Shown: piece after piece, positions 55,893 to 64,000 of the stretch
Layout of the letters: the number at the start of each line of letters is the position of its first letter
Position numbering within the stretch: position 1 is the stretch's first letter
NCBI GenBank assembly: GCA_015039365.1
Contig: WION01000010.1
Location: 124,001-188,000 of the forward strand
From: Amanita rubescens
Lineage: Eukaryota > Basidiomycota > Agaricomycetes > Agaricales > Amanitaceae
Direction: 5' to 3'
DNA length: 64,000 nt
Program-made: the position numbers and the translations under genes
Notes under the pieces: generated by a model
Database searches by the model: none
Told to the model about the DNA's origin: nothing
What the model saw: the letters and a program-made list of their open reading frames with translations, nothing else

Positions 55893-57117
55893 TTACTCGA
55901 TACCCCAAGTTAATGTTGGCATTTCTTCTGCGAACCCAAATCGAATCCCCCTGCTCCTGCACATCGATTTCAAATTCGCCGCTACACTTTGGCCCTTAAG
56001 AGGCTTTTGGATAATCACTTCTTTGGGGCTCGGATTCCTCGCATCATCCAAAGGGTTCTGACGAGCTATCATGTCGTGCAATGCTGGCAAGCCTTCTTCG
56101 ACAGGATTTGGTTTTATTATTATAAAGTCATGGCATATTACGCTCAAAGTGTTGATTTGAAAATCTCGTTCTCCTGTTTCCGCAAGCCATTTGAACACAT
56201 TGGCAACATCTTGGACACAGAGCAAACCCAAATCATTAACCTCGGGTACGGATGGAAGGATCTCTTTGACAGTCGTTGCTCTGGCGTCCTTTACAACAAG
56301 CGTGCTAAGTTTGATCTTTGATCTGCGGAGGAAGGATAATGTTATGCCAGCATCGTCGAGGCCATTATACGCAACCTTCAATCGTCGCAAAGCTGGCGTT
56401 TCCAAGACGGTCAAGAGTCCCACCCCAGAGACTGACAAGCATTCCAAGTGCGGAAGATGAATCGATATGTCTCCACCGGTATCCTGGTAGCGTTCAGCAG
56501 TAAGCTCCACCAAGTTAATAGTCCCTCGGAGAGCAGCGAGGATTCTTTCGGGATGCATTGTGTGGTGGAAGTGAATAACGGTCACTGACGACCAATTGAA
56601 CTGCAACAATGGAGAGTTATCCCGTAGTACGACGTGCGTTGATGCCCTGCATACTTTGGCTGCCCATGAACTGATAATATGTAGCTTCGGTTATCTCCAG
56701 TTTTTTCAACAGCGGAAGACGACCCTTGGTACTCTGGAGGAATACGACAAGTGTCTTCAGTTGAACGGACACTTCTTCCCACTGTGCCGAATATTCGATG
56801 AGACGCATAAGTATTGAGTGGACGCCGTAAAAGCTTTTATAGGTAAAATCTTCAAACGTGAAAGAGAATGGTGCCCCACGAGTGCAATCGAGAAAGAAAC
56901 CTAATATTTCATACATACGGCCCCAGAAATCCTCGATCAATATTTCGATCTTGATTTTACTCCAGAACGTCGACCGCATCGAGAAGAACAAGGCTCGCCA
57001 CTGGGAGCAGACATGGCCGAGGTACCATGGAAATTTCCATGGTTGGCTAGCTTGCAAGGGCGAGGACAAACTTTGCTTGAAAATCTTGTCCAATATCTCT
57101 ACAGGGACGTCTGGCAT
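55893..57117 (-). pseudogene. Inverted F-box gene copy, frameshifted
   Basis: Colinear with the plus-strand gene at 43489-44727 from 'MPDVPVEILDKIFKQSLSS' to 'EEMPTLTWGIE'. After 'SMQGINA' (near 56625) fourteen bases present in the other copy are missing, between two ACGC tetranucleotides. The frame shifts and stops within a few codons, while the homologous frame resumes at once as 'LQFNWSSVTVIHFHH'. Everything else still looks open, so the break is probably young. Confidence 0.8.
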
Positions 57118-57632
57118 CGCGGATATTACTAAGTATCGCCGTGGGTGATGAAAATGAAGATCAATGGCAGCGATGCTATCTGTAAGCGTGTACACAAAAG
57201 CTTGTGCCTAGCCCCGTTATCGCGGTGAGTGATTGGCGATGGTGAGAATCGAGGATGCTCGTGACGATGAGCCTGTAGGTGGAGGAACTGGGAACAAGGG
57301 CTGGCTCTATTTGCCCAGGTCAAATGTGACGTAGCAGATTTGCTGTCATATACTCTTCGTTGAGGTCAAATTCTTCGGTCATCAACTGGCAGCGCTCGTA
57401 ACCTGTCATTCTCTAAGTCTTTCTTGACGAGAATATTTATCCCCGAATAAAAGATCTGCATTGAAGATCGCTGGGCATCACTCCTGTCACGCACCGGCTA
57501 ACTTGCCGCCCGATTATCCTGCGCATACCGTGTACCCTCCTATTTCCAAGTACCTATTTCTCCTGCGTAGCGGGACATGTATCAACGCGTCACGCGTCAC
57601 GTACAGATATGTCAAACATCCGCCCCTCATCT

Positions 57633-58960
57633 ATGACGACTAAGCGAAAACGCGAGGACAGCCTAGAAGTAAATTCTCCCTATGGTCACTATCGTCGGCT
57701 ATCACAAGTGATGTATCTGCAGAAGTTGCTATCCTCCATATCATGAAGGAGCATAATTTCAGCCCGAGTCTGTTGCGACAGATCTTGACTGGTCCGTTCA
57801 TTTTGTTTGGATTCAGAACTATTTGATCCTATCTATTTCTTAGACCACCGCTTAGGCGGCAGCTTTTATAATGTACAATACCGGGACATGGCTGCTTTCG
57901 TTGGACTCGACCCTAATCGGAACATGAACGATGTCGCCACATTTGACCTGTACCGCTCGCGCATTCCTACATCGCTTTTCAAGTCCATTGTGGAGGATAT
58001 GGACCTTTTACTGCTGCAGTATGGCCCCCCTGACGAGCATGAAACGGCAGAGGCGACATCCCGGTTCTTCGCCCCGGTGAGAAGATCAAGTTAACCCTCC
58101 TATTGCGATGACCGTTGTTCTCAGATCTTTAATCGCTTGATTGGTCTATTTGATTTTGCCTTCAGAAACCTGCCAGAACCTATCCTTGATGGCCGTACGA
58201 GTGGCAAGATCAAATATTACTTCGAGGCATTTGGTTCTGTTGCGGCTCTTTTTATAGAAGCCAGGCTAAAGATTGGTAGTAGAAAGGAGCGAATGGACGC
58301 AATTGCTCAAGTGATAGCAGAATGTGATGGTCAGCGTCCTTTCGATAATAATTTGCATCGATTTTGACCACATATTCATGTCGCAGCTTGCTGCTGGAAC
58401 AACACGCGACAAGGGCTTCGTGTACCTGTATTCGGCATCCTTTGTGACGGGGAGGCGTTCCAATTCTTCTTCTTGTTTGATGGCTGCACCAAGCCTTTCT
58501 CATTCAGTCGTGGGACCCTCCCAGGAGTTGGGCAAGGTTTTACACTGGACGACTTTACACAGGCAAAAAGCTCTCAACCTTTCATGCGTGACCTGCGACA
58601 GATATGCGAGATCATGTTTGACCTGCTACTTCAAAGTTATATTTCGAGCTTGGATGCATACTACCAAAACTGCTTCGTTGGCAACGGTAAGGAGGAAGGG
58701 AGGCATGAATGGGAAGAGGCTCTCTGTCTTGCTAGTGATGCATTGGAAAAGTTTCGAGTTGCAGAAACAATGCGCCAAAACCCCGATAAAGCAAACGCAA
58801 CTGTGCAAGACGCAATGGACATTCTCAAACGCAGGTATGACCCTTTGATGTTAATCCACATTGCATCTATTGGCTTATAATTCAATCTAGCATAAATAAG
58901 GTTCCGATCATTGACAAAACAAAGCTCATCATGAGCGACTGGGATGACGGGGAGGTATAA
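57633..58960 (+). CDS. Fungus-specific protein with degenerate nuclease-like motif
   Basis: Exons at about 57811-58078, 58126-58331, 58392-58834 and 58891-58960 (introns about 47-60 nt) join in phase. Typical segments are 'FNRLIGLFDFAFRNLPEP', 'IKYYFEAFGSVAALFIEA', 'MDAIAQVIAECDACC', 'VPVFGILCDGEAFQFFFLF' and, at the end, 'IIDKTKLIMSDWDDGEV'. This layout is an expanded mushroom family I know as hypothetical. In relatives I recall, the strand after 'FGSV' ends in E-x-K as in PD-(D/E)XK nucleases; here it reads 'IEAR', so catalysis is doubtful. The first exon, from ATG 57633 or elsewhere, is uncertain. Confidence 0.7.
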
Positions 58961-59329
58961 GTGTAATAGAATGTCTTATTCTAAGGGGCTTGAATAGGGT
59001 TAGGGAGCTTTTTTTTTTTTGTCTTATCACATAATATCGATCCCTAGTGATGTAACTGCAGTAACACGAGGGGTGCGGAGTGGTAGGTGTGTCTCTGAAT
59101 CGTCACTGTTGCATCCACTGCTTCATAGGCGACCCTCCATCCAAGCTGTCCAACCCAGCTATTACCTAACTCTGCGGATCAGGAAGATACGAAGAGATGA
59201 AGGAGGCAAGGTTTTGACTCGTGTGCGTCACTGCCAACGTTCCCCGCTTTCCTGTTGCCCTGCGAGATTACTGTCATGCAAATGGTACTTTCATATCCTT
59301 ATCTTTCGAATCTGACCATCCATCGTAAC

Positions 59330-59400
59330 AGTGACATCCATAATCTCGAACCCTCCAACAGGATGGTCAAGTCGTCCACTAAGCTATACCACAATCCCTT
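59330..59400 (-). other. tRNA-like sequence with polymerase III boxes
   Basis: On the minus strand TAGCTTAGTGGAC (near 59374-59386) fits a tRNA A box, and GGTTCGAGATT (59342-59352) partly fits a B box, with tRNA-like spacing. The arms do not pair as in a working tRNA, so this may be a tRNA relic or the head of a SINE-like element. Confidence 0.3.
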
Positions 59401-59488
59401 AACCCTTCTCGCTCAACTTTGACAGTGCCGCGCGCCGCTCCCATTAGGTTTCAACGGATCCGGTTAAGCGCAAAATCGCCTCACGAGT

Positions 59489-60085
59489 ATGACCTCTACC
59501 GTGACTGAGAGCGCCAGCCTCGTTGTGCTCGAAGAACGTATAGAAAAGGACCTAGCGCCTGCAGAGGAACAATGGTATATGCGGGTGTGGACGGCGACAG
59601 GATGGAGTGGGTTATGGGTTCTATGTGGTACGAAGGTACTGATTTATGTCTATGCATGGACTGATCCACTTCTGCAGGCCTAACATTATCGAGTCCTTCC
59701 TTCAGCTTGGTCGTGACCAGTCTTGGACGTACTACTAGATCTGTCTCTCGACACATGGGAAGGCGTGGGCATCTTGTACATGATACATTGGAAAGGTCTC
59801 AAAGTACACGTTGCTTCAACGTTATATAGCCTTGTCTATCACGCGAGCTGTAAGTTCCTGTATTCAGCCATCCAAGTCTTTCGGACCACATCGCTAGGTC
59901 GGATGACATCCCCTCCGAGGCCAATTCATTTTCCCCAGCTGGTGTCATTTGCCGACCGGTCCGGAATTTTTCACTCTCCTTACGGTACTACTGGTAATAC
60001 AATTTGTGCAACTTATGTACCCATTTTTACACTGTTCAACCGCACCACCAGCGGCAGCAGCGAAACATTCTCGCTCGAGGCATAA
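59489..60085 (+). CDS. Possible spliced hypothetical gene
   Basis: The ATG at 59489 opens a 64-codon frame with an acidic N-terminus ('LEERIEKDLAPAEEQWYM') that reads like protein. A possible donor lies near 59632 and acceptors near 59680, but no single in-phase continuation was fixed, and later frames (to 60085) are weak. Convergent with the gamma-tubulin complex gene. Confidence 0.25.
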
Positions 60086-60142
60086 TACTGAACGCAGTTC
60101 AGGTGGACTTGGAACCTTCAATTGCAGATCAGGCCTGCTCTT

Positions 60143-63072
60143 TCAACCAGGTAAGGACGTGCAAACGCACCAGTGACTAAAATTCGTCTCAAATTTGTGC
60201 AAAAAGTCCCATCTCTTAGCCATCGCCCTGTCATCTTCGTTCAGAGCAGCCATGGCTTGGTGCGCTGATTTCGTAAACGAAGATGTATACAATGCAAACG
60301 TTGAACATGTCACTATCAGCCTTGAATACGCCTAGAGGGATATGATCAACCACGCAGTTTGCCGAAAGTTGACACAAGAGACATACTTTGAGCAGCCTTG
60401 AACTCGTCAGCATACACTCCTTCAAGCAGGTATCCAGGAAATCTACATGATCGCGCAACAACTGGTCCACCGTCGTTACCTTTTCAAGTTTGCTCTCTAG
60501 TGCGCGCCAGTTGGGCTCGAGCACCTCGAACGTCGCAAAAGCTAGGATCTGCTGGACGAAAGAGAGCATCCTGGCTCTTAAGAGACACACTCGAAGTCGC
60601 CATCTCTCCAGTTCGTCGTTCTCTGGTACGCGCTTTCGCCATGGCCCTGTCTTTTGTTCGATCCACATGGTAGAGAGGGATTGCTCGACGTGCTTAAGGT
60701 GTAGCAGGAACCGGAAAAGGAGCTGGTACCGCAGAACCGTCTTTCGCGAAATGACGAGAGACAAGGGGAATCGGACGTTGTAATCAAAGGTTAGTGAATC
60801 AATCGCTGACGTCTGAGGTTAGCATATGTCTCGTTATCGTCGACAGAGGAGTAAACACACCCGTTAGCGTTTTCTTGTCCTCTTTCTCCTTTTTGTGCTC
60901 GTCATGGCCGTGCCCATGCCCATGTCCATGGTGTCCCCGAGCCCCATTCACCTCTCCATCCCCTGCATCTTCTCCGCCCGGCGCGCCACCGGTGACGCTC
61001 ACAACTTTCATCAAGAACTCGTATAGTCCGGTATCGGCCAGGGTGATCTTGATATCTTCGCGGAACAAAATGTCCTCCCCATGTGCGTCCGTGTTCAAGG
61101 CGAGTTCGAGGAGACTCTGCAGTTTAACCACGGACGCAGATTTGGACGGTTTCCTTAGCTCGGTATGTGACAAATCAAGGAAATGGGTTATGAAAAAGGA
61201 CTGTGACAGGAAGAAGAATCGTGTGAGGGAGCGTAGTCGGGAGACAAGCTGTTGGTTTTTGAGAAGAAGCTCAAGGAGGGTATGATTAGCATGTGAGTAT
61301 GCGTCTTCAAGGAACTTGTGGAATCTGATAGAGGTTGTTTAAGCACAGCTCGAGTTTCGAGTTATATGCGTGTACCTTGGATCATCCATCGCCAACTCTT
61401 CGTCATCTGGATAGTTTTGGTTTTGACTAACTTCAATTCCGCATTCCCGGATGACGTTGAGGTATTTCCCTGCCAGGAGTATCTTGTGCTTCCAACCTTC
61501 GAGGAGCGGCGGTACACAGGCTCCTCCGGGTAACCTGCCTCCTACGCTCCTGGCTAGAGGGACACCTGTCTGTCGTTTTGACGATAATGTTGACCCGTCT
61601 CTTAGCTGCATGAAAATTAAGCACATACTGAAGAGTGCCTGAAGAACAACGCACCGTATACCGCCTTTCCCAATATTCATCCGTATAATCCACTTCCAAT
61701 ATCCCTCGATTGATAAATTTACTTTCCTTCACCAATAGTTCCTCGTATGAGTCCACCAGTTTCCCAGTCGTGATCCACTGCCGAAGCATGTTCGCGTAAG
61801 GCTTACCCGCCGCATTCAGCAAGGCGCCATACAACTTGCTTGCCGTCGGATCGCCCGACATGTTTTGCATTCTTTCATAGATGATGGTTAGCACCTCGCC
61901 TCCTTTTACGGCAATACCACTACCACCAGCAACGCCCAGATTGTTGCTGTTGATCTCCGACAAAACGGCCTTGAGTTTTTCCCCTCCGAGACCCAGCGCC
62001 TCATTCCTTGCCTCCTCTTCTGGGTCTATCTCAGAGGAGGATGAAGAGGCGAGGGAATTGGAAGGGTCATCATCAGCCGTTGCAAGTTCGAGGATGAGTT
62101 GATATATGAGGAAGAGGGTGTGGACGGTTGGGTGGACGTAGAACCAGAGTTTTTGGAGAGAGAAGGTGGAAGAGGTGTTGAAAGCATGCTCTAGTTGACA
62201 AAGGAGGGTTTGGTAGTCCTGTGCGGTGTCAAGCAAAGTTTGGTGGTCAGAGAAGGGTAGGCACCTTGAGCATATCGCGGACCGCAGCGCATAGGGCATG
62301 ATTGACGAGACCAAAGTCGAGATGACTTCGTTGCTCGACAAAGGCGGTGATTGCAGTGTAGTATGTGCCGAGTGGGAGAATGCGTTCCACCAGGTCGCAC
62401 AGGGACGTATCTTGGGCGATTGAGCGATTATAGCAGTGTGTGAAGTAGAAACTAACCTAGTGAACTGGACGTAGCGAATTGAATGCCCTGTAATGGATCG
62501 TCGTCCTCGGGTGAGTAATCAGGGTGGAAAGTGATATAAGTTCCTTCGATGCCCTGGCTTAGGTGGTTAGAACCCTGAGTGAATGCGCTGTTGCGTCGAA
62601 CATACGATCAAGACGGATAATAAGTCTTCGAGGATGAGGGCTTCCTGGATATCGAGTGGTATATGATCCAAGGGCTCTTGCTTCGCTTTCCCCTTGGATT
62701 TTGGGACGGCGTTGGAGGCGCCGACGCGTGAATTGAGGGGCGCGCGTACAAAAGAAGTTTCAGCGATAAAGGATGGCTCGTCGCGAGCTACACGAGTGTT
62801 AAGGTCAACTTGTGGGTTCTGTCAAGTGCTTGCCACATACCGTTGCCTCTAGAACCTCGAGAATGTACACCGTCATGCAAATCGTCGTCGGTACTATCGT
62901 GTGGGAGTCTACTCCGACGCACGGATGCGATAGTTCCAGTGATCTAGACAAGAGGTTGTTGAGTATTAACCATGTTCGAGAGTGTGTATTTGACCTTTGT
63001 GTACTCTTTCGCGGATAGAGTGAGGTTTTTTTTGCGAGAAGCTGCGCGAGATCGTGGTGTGTATGGATCCAT
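60143..63072 (-). CDS. Gamma-tubulin complex component 2 (Spc97 family)
   Basis: It starts at ATG 63072 ('MDPYTPRSRAASRKK') and runs through about ten exons. GCP2-like segments include 'YYTAITAFVEQRSHLDFGLV', 'LWFYVHPTVHTL', 'GGEVLTIIYERMQNMSGD', 'FINRGILEVDYTDEYWERRY', 'WKHKILLAGKYLNVIREC', and in the C-terminal GRIP2 half 'YNVRFPLSLVISRKTVLRYQ' with 'FRFLLHLKHVEQSL', ending 'KRWDFLHKFETNFSHW' and a few residues. A His/Gly-rich charged loop (60895-60965) sits in the C-terminal half. The protein pairs with GCP3 and gamma-tubulin to nucleate microtubules at the spindle pole body. The last residues after 'SHW' could change if a further intron exists. Confidence 0.93.
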
Positions 63073-63247
63073 AATTAGACCGTATTTCTAACTAGATATC
63101 GGTAAGTAATAAGCGGCGGTGTCGCACGTGGGCGCGCTCGGCGAGCAACAAAACGCGCTACCTGGCACCGCCTTCTTATCTTACACTCTTTTCAACCGAA
63201 AAAAAAACTTTTGTGTTTGTGTTTCCTTCGTTCTTTCAACTTTCACC
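63073..63247. promoter_or_regulatory. Shared promoter region between divergent genes
   Basis: Only 175 bases separate the start codons of the gamma-tubulin complex gene (leftward) and the NADH dehydrogenase gene (rightward). A pyrimidine-rich stretch precedes the rightward start. No TATA box is obvious. Confidence 0.5.
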
Positions 63248-64000
63248 ATGCAGCGGTGTGTCCGCAGCGCAGGTCATTTTATTTCGTCTGTTTCCTTGTT
63301 CGCTTGTTCTTAGTTCTGCAGTGTTCCTGTCGCGCTCATCCCGGTCTCTGTCCACCCGCACCTCACCGCTCCAGAGCCAGCTCCTCAGACGGGTGCCAGT
63401 GTCGACTCCATTGTTCAAGGGACCCAAGCTCAGTGCACCGTCCAGCACCCTTGTTTGTCTCTCCCAAGGCTGGTCTCGAACAGTGTCTAATTGTAAGTCC
63501 TAGGCCACCGCAACAAAATCAAGATGGAGGGGATTCCTCCAATTTTTGGGTCGCGCGACGTTGATAACGATTTTGGGCAGCGCTGGAGCGTTCTATTACG
63601 TCACGTATCGCGAACGCCATCCTGGTCCACAGTTACCTCCAGACCCTACAAAAAAGACTATTGTCGTCCTCGGTAGCGGGTGGGGTGCAACAAGTCTTCT
63701 TAACACGATAGACACAGCCGAATACAATGTCGTAAGTATTCGGTATATGACCAGTTTTTGATGTCAATAACGCGTTGCAGGTTGTCATTAGTCCTAAAAA
63801 TTTCTTCCTTTTCACACCGCTATTGCCCAGCGTTGCCGTCGGCACTCTTAATCCCCGCTCTATCATCCAACCCATTCGGTACATCACCCGGCACAAGACG
63901 CGTGCCGTCACGGTGATCGAAGCTGAGGCGCAGGAAGTCGACGTGAGTATCGGCCATTTCGTTCACCCGTTCATCTAACTCGGCGCCACTGCTAGCCCTT
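63248..64000 (+). CDS. Alternative (type II) NADH:ubiquinone dehydrogenase, 5' part
   Basis: The gene runs off the window. Exon 63248-63255 with a 58-nt intron leads to a basic mitochondrial-type leader ('[16 protein letters not shown]'). Then come a membrane segment '[15 protein letters not shown]', the FAD-binding '[19 protein letters not shown]' (Rossmann Gly-rich loop) and '[20 protein letters not shown]'. These match fungal NDE/NDI enzymes, which oxidise NADH at the inner membrane without pumping protons. The intron after 'GWSRTVSN' (from 63494) could not be closed in phase, so that join is unsure. A donor GTGAGT follows 'AQEVD' near 63943. Confidence 0.88.

Noticed and set aside
60143..60180. 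A 37-nt intron after 'SHW' that would extend the GCP2 C-terminus
   Set aside because: It is shorter than every supported intron in this window, and the extension shows no family resemblance.
1..64000. CRISPR arrays, operons, bacterial insertion sequences
   Set aside because: The DNA is eukaryotic with spliceosomal introns; no regularly spaced repeats or bacterial elements were seen.

Overview
The window looks like nuclear DNA of a mushroom-forming basidiomycete (Agaricomycetes). Genes are cut by many 46-70 nt GT-AG introns. Families typical of that class are present: expanded F-box proteins, NACHT and ankyrin relics, Ser-rich single-pass membrane proteins and fungus-specific hypothetical families. 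Housekeeping proteins read as fungal orthologues. Exon models were built by hand from splice sites, reading phase and remembered family signatures. No database search was run, so family names rest on motif recognition.

Layout. 0-6.6 kb: an FMN split-barrel (pyridoxamine-phosphate-oxidase-like) gene, a decayed ankyrin-repeat gene, and a Clr4/SUV39-type H3K9 methyltransferase with a 7-nt exon inside its chromodomain. 7.2-11.5 kb: a tandem duplication of an F-box-like gene plus a small multi-pass membrane protein gene; only the second membrane gene is intact. 13.4-21.6 kb: a possible small secreted protein, a bestrophin-type anion channel, cytosolic/mitochondrial glycyl-tRNA synthetase with two in-frame starts, and a short hypothetical gene. 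21.6-25.5 kb: no convincing gene. 25.5-27 kb: ATG12 lies 39 nt downstream of an intronless, frameshifted, stand-alone indole-3-glycerol-phosphate synthase copy on the same strand. 29.5-30.6 kb: a fungus-specific hypothetical gene.

31.2-39.3 kb is accessory DNA. It holds three long copies and one short copy of a TATA-containing repeat, two copies of a hypothetical gene (one intact, one truncated) and a NACHT NTPase pseudogene. 39.5-57.2 kb is rich in duplicates: two F-box genes that each have a broken inverted copy, a dispersed 5S rRNA gene, an intact F-box/LRR gene, a CUE-domain membrane protein, two tandem Ser-stalk membrane proteins, and a truncated RRM protein whose fragment also occurs at 39.5 kb. 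57.6-64 kb: a fungus-specific gene with a degenerate nuclease-like motif, gamma-tubulin complex component 2, and the start of an alternative NADH dehydrogenase.

The housekeeping genes do not form one pathway. They are separated by islands of local duplication and decay, mostly of F-box and NACHT/ankyrin families. No complete new multi-gene system was identified. The best leads are the three-copy TATA-bearing repeat, the IGPS copy immediately upstream of ATG12, and the unusual exon structures (7-nt and 9-nt exons, two GC-AG introns).
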